This document shows positions 9,716 through 22,300 of a stretch of 64,000 bases of DNA, piece by piece. Numbering within the stretch: the first letter of the stretch is position 1; each line of letters begins with the position of its first letter. The translations under genes and the position numbers were made by a program. The notes beneath the pieces are model-generated. The model was not told where the DNA came from. It ran no database searches and was given only the letters and a program-made list of their open reading frames with translations. This DNA comes from Tubiluchus corallicola (lineage: Eukaryota > Priapulida > Priapulimorpha > Priapulimorphida > Tubiluchidae), in contig JAQGDQ010000461.1 of assembly GCA_030141605.1 (NCBI GenBank), positions 1-64,000 on the forward strand. The letters are read 5' to 3'.

Positions 9716-12616
9716 CTTTCATTTCAGTCACTATTGTTGGTTAATGTGGTTCTTCAATACTTTTGAAATTAAAATTGCAGGTAATTATTATTAATAATCA
9801 AAGTCTCATGTATTCGGGAAAAAACAAGTTTATATGAAGTTTACAAGACGAGGAATGACGATAACGCACAGTAACTAAACTAACAAGAAAACTATTCGAT
9901 TCTTGATGTTAATGAAAACATTCAACTTTACAGGAAAGAACAACATCTGTTTGCCATATTTTCCATCTACGAGTAATTACTGTAGTTGATCTTTCAGTTG
10001 ACTTGTTAATTGACAAGCAGTTTTAATGTATGTATAAGGAACCTGCGCGCCAGAACGTAATAGCTATGGACGTTAAGCCGGAACTTCTGCGCATTTTTCA
10101 GTTTCGTTTGTCCATCTGATTTGGCCATTTTTCCATCATCACCCTTACCTACAGATTATACGAAGAGAACATTGTGCACTAGCCTGTTTGACAGTACACT
10201 CTGGGTTAGTTTGCTGTGATCCAAATGGTCTGCCAGCAAGTTTGCGTGCAGTTACTGTGAGTACACTCGCTCCGTCGTTCGTTTGTTCTTTCATTCAGTC
10301 ATTCTTGAATTTACTTGTTTGGTCGGTTTTCAACACCAGGCGGCCGGCATTCATTCATTTAAATATTTTTCTGCAGCCACTAATCTATTTATTTGTATTT
10401 TTTGTTATGTTGAAAAACGTTACCAAAATTAAAAACATTGTGTTAAATAATCAAGTAAGTTATCAAGATTCTGCTAGATGAAACCTTGAAAGCCACTTAC
10501 CACTAATGCTCCTGACTCAAGGGTGGTCTTTCTGCTGAAGTACAATAGCTACAATGTTCTGAGCTTCAGGAAGTATAACAGATTTGCACAATTTTTTCCT
10601 GTTTCTCTCCCACTCTGCAGCATTCAACAAAGAATCCATTCACGTAGACACGGCAGTTCTTATAAACAGCAGTGGACAATGTAACGGACGCTGTGATGGC
10701 AGATCCAGGATTCGTTACTGAAGAAAAACTTGCTCAGCTCAGCAATTTTCTTCTAAAACAGTATCAAAATCGATACCCATTTTACCGCTAAGAGTTTCTG
10801 CAGTTTGCCATTTGATTTGTCGATTTTTCTTTTATGATTGAAAATTTGAAATTATGTATTAATTGTATATACTGCCTTACATCCTCCCCAGATGAAGGAA
10901 ATCAAACGACTGTTTACATTTGTGTACTAGCAAACATACCAGAAATATGGTTTCAGGTAAAGAGGCGTAAACAAATGGCTTCGCGGGGATGTCAGGAACT
11001 AATGCAACGCTATCAGGAATCATTTTGTTGTGCATGGAATGAGCCGGCTGACCTTCATACTAACTGGAATGGTGTTACAAAAACAGCCTTGAACGTGTCG
11101 ATGATAGCCGTGAATATATAACTGGAACACGTAATTTGATAATATAATGATTTTTTTCGATGGATTACTCAGCTTGATTGCACTAATTAGTAATTAGCTG
11201 CACTTATGAGCTAACAAAATATTACTCAGTTTAAGTTAAGTTTTATTATAAATTTTAAATAGTTAACATGGAATAACTTTAATTATTATGTATCACTAGC
11301 GAATTGTGGTAATCGATTCTAAAGTGATTACAAATTGCCATAACAATAACGCCAATTTTAAATAACAACAATTCAGCGCATAATTTCGACAAATTCACAA
11401 GGCGGACCAATATTCACAATAGTATATTAAACGGTGTACGTACTAAAATTTAAATTGTGACTTTGGTTTTTACTAATGTCCAAAAAATGAACAACTTTAA
11501 AACGAAGCCAACATTCACCATTCTTTCAATATCCACATTAATGAAGAAGCTGTTACTTCCACGGATTTCCTCAAATGAAGTAAAAATTAGCAGATGTGAA
11601 ACTACTGAAAAGCATATTCTGCAGTACCACCTAATGCTGAAGTGTTAAATTTTATATACTTTACAAATTAATTTGTTGGTGAGCCAGATCTTACAAAATT
11701 GATGCTAGATCCTGTTGTTATTACTTGCAAGATCATTATCAAAACGTTATGATAGGACATTAATCATAATCAATTCAGCAACAAGAAAATGTAACCTCTT
11801 TTGTTTTTACAGTCGCCAATGATGCAAGTGTACATAAAGCGTTGAATATGGCTGAGTTTTTTCCAATTTGATTAGCTGAGGAAGTGATCTGTTTAGTTTT
11901 CGTGTTTGTTTTTGGAAGATGCGCAAGTCCAATATTGACATTCCTTGGTGAACTTAATTTTGATTGGCAAGTCTTCCTGTTGCTTGTGCTATGCCGTGGA
12001 CGAGTCACCAGGACGACGTTTCGTCATCAACCCACGTTCGTTGAATGTCGTAAATGAAATGGCGTAAATATTGACACTGTTGAGTTGACATTAATCCGGA
12101 AACACGTCGAGTGAAGTTCGATCTAGTAAACATGGAATGCATGACCTTGTCGGGCTTCACTGAGAAATCTTCTATGGGCAGCAGCCCAAAAAGTAAAATG
12201 TGACCTATTAGGTGTGATAAAGTTCTTCACGAAAGGATTTTTATGAAAACATAATTTTTTATATCAGTCTCACATCTTAATTTTTATAGCAAATGAGAAC
12301 ATGCGCACCCAAGTCTAATTTGCAATGCATGGAACACACAAATAAAAAACATCACTAGTTTCAAAGGCACGTCGTGAACCGTGTAACTATCACAGAACAA
12401 AGAAGCTTTCCTTCACGGGTCTCAACGTGTACCGAGAACACAAAATGTTTTAATAGTTATTATTCAGGTGAAAGGAAACGGACAAACATTATATGAAATC
12501 ACTAATATTAATTGTTGTGAGGTTTTTATATATCAGTTATCAGTTACCCATCGTTGTCCTCTTCCATAGGCTACTGCCTGTTGAGGATCTTAACAGTGCC
12601 TAACATTTCACATAAA
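9716..12616. other. Intergenic, nothing recognised
   Basis: No coding region supported. Open frames at 10188-10481 (97 codons) and 10834-11121 (95 codons) have no recognisable motif and no splice context. Confidence 0.5.
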
Positions 12617-15600
12617 TTAAAAAAATCCTGTCTCTCTGAACATTGACTTGTTCACAGTTCCGGTGAAAAGCTTATGGCTGTGTGCTAGGTGTTTCTTGGG
12701 GTCTTTCCGAATGTATTTCGCCGCTCCAAAATGTTTATTTAGACGGTTCTTCAAAACATTCAAAGATGGTGCTTCCACATCCTGTTCTGGTAACTTATTC
12801 AATAATCCTGGTGTTCTTCCTGTGGAAAATCGCTTTCTTGCGCTGAGTATATTATACTGTATCTTTAGTTTATACGCATGACCCCTCGTCCATCCTTTTT
12901 CGTTTTTTCCAGTTTTATTGGCATGTCGTAGTAGCCGTGCGTGATCTTGTACACTTCTATCATGTCACCTCCGTGTATGTTAATTCTACGGTATATTAAA
13001 TTAGGCAGTTTCAGTGTCAACAATCTGTCTTCATACTCCAGCCTTGATTCGCAGTAAACCATCTTTGTTACTACACGCTGTACGTTTTCTAGTAAATTGA
13101 TGTCTTTCCTGTAAAATGGTGAACAAACTACAATAACATATTCCAATATCTGTCTTACTAATGTGGTGTATAATAGCAACAACATGCTGGTGTCCATGTA
13201 GTCAAACTAGCCCTTCATCATTCTGACTATTTTGTTTCCTTTAGTGGCTACTGTTTCGGCGTGCACATCAGTTTACTATCTACAATAACTCCTAAATCTT
13301 TCTCGCTCTCCATTTCGTTTAACCCAATCCGGTATTCCATCATTATACATAACATAGTTATTGTGCATATTATGGTAACCTACATGCATCATTTTACATT
13401 TGTCTGTATTGAACATTGTTTGCCAAACTTTAGCGATCTGCTTGGCAATCAGTTTCACTGAATATTTTCACATCATCTGCAGTCCAATAACATTTTCCAC
13501 TATTTCAGGTATATCATTTATGTAGCAAATAACTAATATGGGGCCAACACGGTGCTTTGCAGAATGTCTGATGATACTGGTGCCCACTGACAATGCATTG
13601 TTGACTTTAACTCTTTGACTGCGACTGCAAAGAAAATATTCTATACATTGATGTAATTTTCCCCTAACGCCAAAGTTATGTAACTTTAGTAAGGGTCTTT
13701 TGTGCGGGAATGAATCAAATGCCTTTGCAAAATCTGAATAGATTGTGTCAACTGAAGCTCCGCAATCAATTATTTTGGTCCATAAATCAATGACATCTAA
13801 GAGTTGTCAAATACAAGACCTGCCTTTCATAAATCCATGTTGTATTCTTGATAGTTTTTCCTCTATGTGCTGTGTCAATCGTTTTCGGATAATTTTCTCT
13901 AGTGTTTTACATTGTACTAACTTTAGGCTTACTGGCCTGTAGTTGTTCTTGTCATTTTTACTTCCCTTCTTGTGGATCGGTGAAACTTGGCTCAACTTCC
14001 AATCTTCAGGTGGCTTTCCTTTGTCAAGTAATTTGTGAAAAATTAATGACAGCAGTTAAGCTACTTCTGAGCTTGCTTCTTTTAAAAACCATGGGTACAT
14101 ACCGTCTTCACCAGGTGATTTGTTTACATTCAATGAGTTAAGTTCCTCTAATACTTCATTCTCCTTTATCTCTATATCTCCTAGTATTGGTGTGTATTGA
14201 GCTACTACATTTGGCATTTCTTCACAGTTCTCCTTTGTAAGTGCACTAACAAAATAACTATTCAATAGTTCCGCCTTTTCTTGATGATTTTTAGATCATG
14301 GACCGTTTTCACTTACTGTTTACACCCAACATACTTTGGATTTTCTTTTACATTCTGAGCAATAGCGCACTCGTGCTGCCACTTTGCTTTCCATACTCCA
14401 TCTTTGTTTTGACCTCTAATTGTTGTGCAATCTTTATACTCTTTCGAAGCTGACCTGTTTATTCTTTCCTTTGAATTTGTCCCAAATGAATGAAGAAATG
14501 TCTTATAAGCTAGGTTTTTCTTCTTTATCATCCTTTTTATGCTATCATTTATCCATTCCTTCGTTCTCATTTTCCGATTGTTACAAGATTTGGCAGTAGG
14601 TACATGTGTGTCTGTTATTTCAAGTAGTTTGGATTTCAGTATGTTATACGCTTCTTCTACTCGATGAATTGCAAAAAGATTTTCCCGGTTTATTACTTCA
14701 AGTTCTGCACGAACTCTGCTCGGTTAAACAAGAGTTTGTTTGAGTAAATAAACTTATTTTCATTACATAATTTAAGCTGAAACATTGTGGTGACTGTTGC
14801 CAATTGGAGCTATATGTGTCATGTTTTGTACATTTCTTCTGATCGCCTCTGTAATGGGTTGGTAGATATACATTTTGATACATAAAGCTATCCCTTACAT
14901 TCTCTTTTAATCTGCTTATCTTATGAGATCTTCGTCTTTGGGTGAAGTCCAAACCAACCAGTTTATCTCTGGAAAATTAAAGTCACTTGTTATTAACACA
15001 TGCGAATAGTGAGTTTCTGCACTTTTAATAATTTCAAGTTCGATTTGAGTATTTTAATTGTCACTGCAGTTTGGTGATCTATAGAGGCAACCTACCAAAA
15101 TATTCTTCTCAGTATTCAATCTGACTTGTATCCACGCTCCTTCAAATTCCACAATGTCTTTGTTACAGAAATACGGTATTTGAACAACATTCATCCGTTT
15201 AGTAACATAAATGCCTACTCCTCTTCTTGGATTATTATTATTGTAGAAAAATTTGTAGTTTTTTAGGATAAGCTCTTGGTAGTCTATGTTACCACTTTTT
15301 GGCAATGTATCTACAATGCACACAATAGCTAGTTCGTATAGTTCACACAATACCTCAAATTCATTCTTTTTAATCACTAATGAACCAGTGTTAAAATACA
15401 AGCATGTTAGTTCATCTTCAGCAATGGTTTCCACAAGGTGTGCTGAATTATACAGAGTGATTGTTAGTTTGGCTGTTAGTTGTAATAACAATATGTACAT
15501 TTTTACGTCATTCTTTCTGTCCTCTACATGGTTGTCTGTTGTAGCAGCATTTCCAGTGTTGACTCGACCTGCTTCTGACTTGGTCGGTCTGGTCTTATTG

Positions 15601-15935
15601 GAGACTTCAACCTCACTGACTGTACCATCGTATCGAGAAAAATCTGTTCAGGCATTGGGGACATAATTTGTGGTTGACTTGCTTTCTCACTAGCTTCGGT
15701 ACTTTTTTGCTCTTGTACTTTTTTCTTTGGCTTCCTTTCTGCAGGAGTTCAATCATGAGCAATGAAAAAATGCTTTTTATCACCTCACACTCGCTTTTGG
15801 CCAAGTTTTTAGCTTTTTATAGGATCTTCATCTTTGTTGATTCACTTGCAACTGTAATCTTGAGTGGGCGAGTTCTTTCTGCTTTTCTATCGTATTTTCC
15901 TAGTCCCATAGGTCTGCTGAACGCATCTCAATGAT
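12617..15935 (-). mobile_element. Nearly complete, degenerate CR1-like LINE with endonuclease and reverse transcriptase
   Basis: Pieces of one ORF2 lie in order on the minus strand in several frames. 15054-15500 is the N-terminal part of an APE-type endonuclease (YFNTGSL start; later RRGVGIYV and GCLYRSPN). 14313-14570 is the linker. 14056-14265 carries LNVNKSPGEDGM before the RT. 13807-13995 carries PIHKKGSKND and NYRPVSL (RT motifs 0-1) and QHGFMKGRSC. Motif A, as SDFAKAFD, lies at 13714-13740. A G-P-I-L...YINDIPE segment follows. The motif C Ala-Asp-Asp is at 13472-13480. 12865-13197 is the thumb/C-terminal region (LEY...ENVQR...GGDMIEVYKI). 12617-12802 is the terminal NKLPEQ...APSLNVLKNRL tail. 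Frameshifts and stops separate the pieces, so it is dead. A basic frame at 15613-15804 (KKYKSKKVPKLVRKQ, then a CPQC pair) may be the end of ORF1. The family call (CR1/L2 group) rests on the C-terminal motifs. Confidence 0.9.
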
Positions 15936-17431
15936 TTAAGTATAATTGCTGACAGATTTTCATTACCCAGTCCAGATAATAGTTCTTCCTCTGTTCTGGA
16001 TTCCCACTGCTGCATTCTAGTATACTGTAAAAGATTGAGTTATTTCACTGAAAGTTCTCTCTAATATTTCTTCCATTTGCCCTTACTGTGTCTTTTCTTG
16101 TCTTAAACTTGAATATGTAATATCGTTAACATAATATATGTATAGATATCACACTGAAGAAAGATACAAGCTCACAGAAAAAACACAGAAGCGCAGCAAA
16201 CAAAAAAGACAATGAAAATACAGAAGCATAAAATAACTGACCACAGTTACAGAACAGAGTGTATATGCACTTTGCTAAACTTTCAAGCATACAGCATTTT
16301 TACAAAAGAATTATGACAGCCCAGTATGGATAAAGAAATTGGTATTGAAATCAGCTCTCCTTTCTTCTGTTTTATGGAGTTACAAGGCTTAGTTGGGTTT
16401 CGTCTTTTCAGACTGTTTATCACCATGTATAAAAGATTGTTTGGCGAAAAATAATAACCATATTTCGGAAATCCATGTTGCTCTCTTCATCAGATTGCAT
16501 AAATTTAATCACATAGAATTCCAGGAAGTGGTTTCGCGACATATTATTGTTACCTGTGTAAAATTATATAAATATGTGTGCGTACGTGCATGTCTGTGTG
16601 TGTCCTTTATACAAACTCATATACTGCAGCTGCATAAAAACCAGCTACCACGGCTCCGCGAAGATTTTAGACAGTGTCAGTTTAGATTACAGCCCCAAAC
16701 CCCCAATATGCAGCCAAAATGGCGTAAAAAATAACACTTTCTTTGACATTCCAGCAAAGATTGTCGAATTTGTCATCCGTGATGCGCCATAACAGTCAGC
16801 ATGGTTTAGTTACATATGGGCTCATTCTGCTAAACATTGTCATCTGGGTGGCTCAGCTAAGTGCAGTTACTTGTGGATAAAGATAGTATGGTTCATTATA
16901 GGTAGGTAGATAAGCAGATAAGTAGGTCCTAACTTGTTGTTAGGTATCTTTTATTTTTATGTTTTACTTACACTTACAATAAGTCAATAACTGACTAACT
17001 ATTGGCAAATTTTGGAATTCATTGAATTCTACTGCTGTATATCAATGATTTAGAGCTGGTGCGAAGATAGTTTGTTTGCTAATATTTAAAGGTTTCGGCG
17101 ATTGCAAGTAAACGGAAGCAGAGAAGTGCTCACATAGCGATCTATTAAAATGGACCGGGAAGATAAAACCTAGAAGACTTAACTGGGTGGGTCATACTCT
17201 GAGATTACAGTCCACTTACCAAAGTTTTTCACCAATCATTTCAACCATCTAAGAAATCAGTGGGAGGCAGATTGCTCACGTGGATGGATTTCACACAAAA
17301 ATACCTCAATGGAATATTTTTAGTTTTGAAGGACACTTCATCATGGAGAGTAGCAAAAGAACGTACCGTTTGGCGGCAGTAGGTGGACAATATAATGACG
17401 ACTGATACCGTTATATGCTCCATCGGTGGTC
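15936..17431. other. Intergenic, nothing recognised
   Basis: A 113-codon plus-strand frame at 16393-16734 and an overlapping one show no domain. No other structure recognised. Confidence 0.45.
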
Positions 17432-18198
17432 TAATGTACCGTTTACACGACCAGTTTTTAAATTGTCAAATTAAAATTGACAAACAAAAACTGTCAGTCT
17501 AAAAACTGACGCGTGTTTAGACAACATCAAGCTTCACTCCGCCAAACTCTGGTAATAACTATTCAGTAAGAGGTGTTAGTCGTCCAATTATGGTGTCAAT
17601 ATGGTGCAGACGTGCTTTGTTGTCTATACTTAATTAGCTTGAACGATTTGAAAAGGAGAAATTGGAGGAAAAGGAGTTAGAAAAGCTTGGGCGAAAAAAC
17701 TACAACGAAGAATTGAAAAAGGCAGTTGTAACCTGATTTCAAATATTTAAATGTTGGGGTATTTGACTATTTATTGCAAGAAGTTCAGTTTTACTAACCA
17801 CCGCCTATATAACACACCTACAATACTGTCGCAAATTGTTTAGTTGATTGGTAGAAAGCAGTACAGCAAAATCAGAATTTACTTTTTTATTGTCAACGAA
17901 ATCAAAATCTCTTTTGTATTAGCACTGTTTCTACCAAGCAGGTTCCAGTATCAGCCATCATACAACAGTGCTGATCGTTGTACATGTATACCACTTGCTT
18001 TATTAATAATGACAAAATTTCCTGGCCCACCATCTAAATGAACAATCGGTATGATGTAACAAGAGCGCGACGCCATTGGCTGTTGAGTTTGAGTTTTGTT
18101 TGATGAATTCAGGACGGCTTAATATCATAAATTTACTTTGTCAAACAAATAGTTTGTCAGTTTCGCTAAAACTGACAGACTAGTTTGACAAAAAAACT
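17432..18198. mobile_element. MITE-like inverted repeat, right end cut at a LINE junction
   Basis: The left part, 17453-17512 (AGTTTTTAAATTGTCAAA, then CTGTCAGTC and AAACTGAC), is mirrored by 18139-18198 on the other strand (AGTTTTTTTGTCAAA, then CTGTCAGTTTT). The left end extends outward into CCGTTTACACGACC, typical of a terminal repeat, but the matching outer right end is missing and LINE sequence begins there. No transposase is seen between the arms. Confidence 0.5.
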
Positions 18199-19110
18199 TA
18201 TCATTTCAGGTGGCTATTACGGACTGGCTTATGCAGTTCAATCCTACTAAGTGCTACATTCTAAATATTACTAACAAACAGAAACTAAACTCCTTCCAAT
18301 ATACAATTACAGATGTACCACTAACAAAGGTCAGTTCACATGAATATCTTGGAGTTACAATAGAATCTATGTGGTACATACATCTGCAATTGTGTATTCA
18401 ATAGATCAAAATCTCAACTGGAATGACCACTGTGATAAGATAAAATCTAAAAGTTATAGCCCTTTGGGCCTACTACGAAGAATGCTCACTGATTGTCCTG
18501 AGGAACTAAAGCAGATTGTATATCACACCTTAGTTAGACCTAGGCTGGAATATGCTTGTTGTGCATGGAGCCCCTATACCCAACGTTATATCACCAACTC
18601 GGAGAAGGTTCAATGCCAAGCAGCTTGTTTTGTTAAAAATAAATGTTGTTGAGAGGATGGCATTGTGACAGCACTTCTTCAGCCACTAAGATGTGACACC
18701 TTGGAGAACAGACAGTTGCTCCACCAAGCCACAATGTTATATAAAATTCGACATGGATTCGTGACTATACCCTTTCCTGCATGCGTTATACCATCCTCCT
18801 TACGCACCCGTTCATACCACCAGTACAAATATGTCCAAGTCCCATGTTTGTCCTCTTGTACACATATTCCTTCTACTTTCAAACAATCAGGATATGGAGC
18901 AGGCTTCCACCCAGAGCATAATGGTAGCAATTCTTTGAAGCTGACAATTTTAAGAAGGCATTATATAGTACGCAATACTGTATCTTTGAAGCTGACAATT
19001 TTAAGAAGGCATTATATAGTACGCAATACTGTATCTTTGAAGCTGACAATTTTAAGAAGGCATTATATAGTACACAATACTGTATATGCCTTTTTGCTAA
19101 TCTGATAATT
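18199..19110 (+). mobile_element. 3' fragment of a second LINE (reverse-transcriptase C terminus)
   Basis: Three consecutive frame pieces match the C-terminal half of a LINE ORF2. 18210-18404 has MQFNPTKCYILNIT and EYLGVTI. 18371-18652 has LNWNDHCDKI, LGLLRR, and LVRPRLEYACCAWSPY. 18665 onward has LENRQLL and MLYKIRHG, the run-in to the ORF end. Catalytic motifs A-C and the endonuclease are absent, so it is a 5'-truncated copy, as LINEs usually leave. It lies on the plus strand and ends about 140 bp before the sorting-nexin start codon. Confidence 0.88.
18932..19084 (+). repeat. Three tandem 51-bp repeats at the LINE ORF end
   Basis: Units start at 18932, 18983 and 19034 and are almost identical; the third differs at one noticed base (ACGCAA to ACACAA). 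Each unit is 17 codons. In the frame of a LINE C terminus each encodes FEADNFKKALYSTQYCI, so the tail of ORF2 is repeated three times without a stop. Confidence 0.95.
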
Positions 19111-19243
19111 TAGTGTTTGTATGGCATTTTTAGACTTTTCACAAAGGTTGACTGTTGATTACAGGGATTATTTGCTAGTGTTTGCAGTTGATCATGTTTT
19201 TTTTTGTGCAAAACTGCAGAAGAGTCAAGTGACCAATCATCAA

Positions 19244-19309
19244 ATGTTACGAGTGTTTATCCCAAGTCACAGCCATGTTGGTTCAGCACCAGATCAACGA
19301 GGTTACACT
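19244..19309 (+). CDS. SNX24: Sorting nexin exon 1 (residues 1-22)
   Basis: Encodes MLRVFIPSHSHVG and then GYT, the first PX strand. The donor is GTAAGT at 19310. The start Met sits where SNX24 family proteins begin. Confidence 0.85.
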
Positions 19310-22300
19310 GTAAGTAGCATAAAGTTTCATTAAATCTTAACAATTGTTGTTGAGAAATCATCATGAAAAATTTATGTAGAACCTTATTATGCTGGATTCC
19401 ATTACGTGACAGATCAACCAACGCTTGGCATGGAGAGTCTTCTATTAAGAGCTGCAAACATTACTTATAATTATAACAGTATTCTGTCTATACCTGCACC
19501 AAAACAGCAAGCTCACATGAAAAGTATGTTGTTCATGCTTATGATGTCTAGAATTTATAGTTGCATCTAAGTAGTGATGCCAGTGTGCTAATTGGACTTA
19601 TTACTGGACTTATTACTTGATTTTAGCCCAGTGATAGCCATGTTTTTCATGCGACTTTGTGGATTTTCCGAGAAATAAGTTCAAAGTTGTATTGGTAACA
19701 CAATCGATTTGCATACGCAACTACAAAAAATAATCAATGGCCAGAAATAAAAGCAATCATCGATTATAAATTGCGATCGATTAAATTGATTAATCAGTCC
19801 CGCTACTAGAAGTTATTTCACTTCTTAACATTTTGAACGTTTTGAAAAATGTGATCTGTTATTTTAAGTTAAGGTAATATTGATAGATATGATGAGTGAA
19901 GCTCAGGTCATGTACATAATTCTCCTTTTTCTTTTGCTTATTTGTTTATATTCCCCTGCAGATGGAAGTGAATTAAAACTTGAAGTTCGTCATCATCATC
20001 ATTGATTCATCAAAAATTGTAAAGAATACTGAAATTACTCTACAAAAATAGTATTATAGACCTTGTTGTTTGCAGGTGTATAATATAGAGGTGTATGTTT
20101 CTGGGAGATGCCATACCATAGAAAGAAGGTATAGCGAACTATTAGCTCTTCACAAACAGGTGAGTGAGTACAGTTTCATCCATGCCTTCAGTATTTCTAC
20201 ATGTCTCATATGCTTGAAACTGTAATGTTTAGTTATGCTGAGATAAGTTGTTGCTTTGCTGCTGTCGTTTTTTAAACAACATTGATTATTGCTGTTCTCA
20301 GATGACTCATTCTCTCTGTTCTCCAATGTGAACACTTTATCAATGTCATAAACTGCAGAAAGTAAATCCCCTAAAATGTGACTTTATCAAAGTGCTGTTC
20401 ATTTCAACTTTTTGCCAAAGCGCTAATGTGACACTTACGTATTATCACAAAAGTTGATAAAAGGATTTCCACAACAAATTTACAAAATATGATGCATACT
20501 GATCAGAGATACTACATAAAATACTGAACATTCCAATGCCAGCTTCCTGACTATTATGCATTACATGCTTCTTGCTACAATATAACATTTCTTTGTCATG
20601 TATGTAAATTAATTTTATTTATCAAAACAATTGCTCTTTATATGTTTTCACAAATAAAAGTTATACATTGTTTTTTATTTTATTTTTGCAAATACTTAAC
20701 TACATGCATTTCAGCTCAGGAAAACTATCAGGACTCCAGATTTTCCACCAAAACGTGTGAGAAATTGGAGTTTTAAAGTAATAGAACAGAGGCGCTTAGC
20801 TCTTGAAGCTTATCTGCAGGTTTGTATACAAAAACATCATTATTGCAGTTCTTCATGCAGCTCAAAACTCTCCTTGAAATTTTGTTTTCTACATGTAATC
20901 TCACTTTACGCCGGTTCACGTTAAAAGTAGCATCAAGTGTATGATAAAATTTTAATTACGTGTCTACTTTAACTACCAAATGCTGCCATTTTAATTGTTT
21001 ATAATCTGTTAAAATATGGGGAAGCAAGTTGCATCTATATTTTGTAAAAAGTAGGCAAAGAACAAGTAGTGTGCAATTCATTAGCTTACTGAAAATAAAT
21101 TGAATTTCTTTGCAAATAACCTGATAATATATATTTTTGTGACTTGCTGATGCATGTGAGATCAAATTTTCCTGAAGTCATTGTAGCTTCCTTGCTGCTG
21201 GTGCTGATTACTGGAATTATTAAAAATTGAAACTACCAAAATGATTTGAGTTGCAGGAACCTTATGATATTGAATACCCACAACCTTATTTCCCACGGCT
21301 CTTTCTTTTCAAAAGTGTGTATTTTCTTTTGCTACTTATTTTTGAGATAGGTTTTTTTCACATTATAAATCTGCCTCATTGTTATAGCCAGACATAGAAT
21401 GCAGTAGATATTTAGGTAATAGGTATTGAATCTAAAGTTTTCATGTGTTTATGTCATAACTATAGTGTAATTATTTTGATTACAAAAGAAAAATGAGAGC
21501 CATTTGCAGTTGGCTGTTGTTTGTCAACAATAAAATTAAGTTGGCCATAACTTTATTGCTTCATTTTTGCAAATATGTTTGTCGCATGGGTGCATTATAA
21601 CAGGCCATTGGCGACATTAACACTGGGCAACAATCCTGACTGCTTGGACAACTGCCAGCTCCACACAGTGCCAACAGAACAACTGAATAATTTACTTATA
21701 ATGCAACTGGATTCTAATTATTGTGATGTCGGGGGGATTGTACAATCACGCGCACTTGAGGAAGCACAGAAAAATGTTTTTCCTTTAATTTATGATATTA
21801 TGTTTTTTTTTTGTTATTTAGGGAATTATCAAGAACAATGTGTATCCTATGTCTCTCCTGAACTTTCTAGAAGTTGATAATATGGAAGTTCAGTATGGAA
21901 GCTCAGAGTGAGTAGCTGCTACACCTTATTTTTGCAGGGCTGTGTAGTCGTGCTTTGAAGATTTTTTCATCTTGTGTATCTCCTTTATGAAACATGATAT
22001 TTTAAATATGCTTGGTTGTGCATGTTTCAGTGTCAGAAACATATTATCATTTAATTTTTTCATATTTGCATACTAGCTCAACTTTTGTTGCAGTTTCTGT
22101 CCTATATCATTGTCTCATGGAGCATATAGTCTTGATATTTGCTGCTTTTCATATTTCAATGTATATTTTTACCTAGCAGACTCACTTCATACTGCCACCA
22201 ACTCTTTAAATTTCTGTCCCCACCTCAAACTCCACATCATCCTTAACTGAGTTAAACTCGTCACATTTTCATGCAGCAATAACCAAAGGTGCTGTCTTTG

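Noticed and set aside
21257-21314. Possible extra sorting-nexin exon between exons 3 and 4
   Set aside because: It has an AG acceptor and a GTGTGT donor, but its 58 nt would shift the frame, and exons 3 and 4 already join in phase and match the family.
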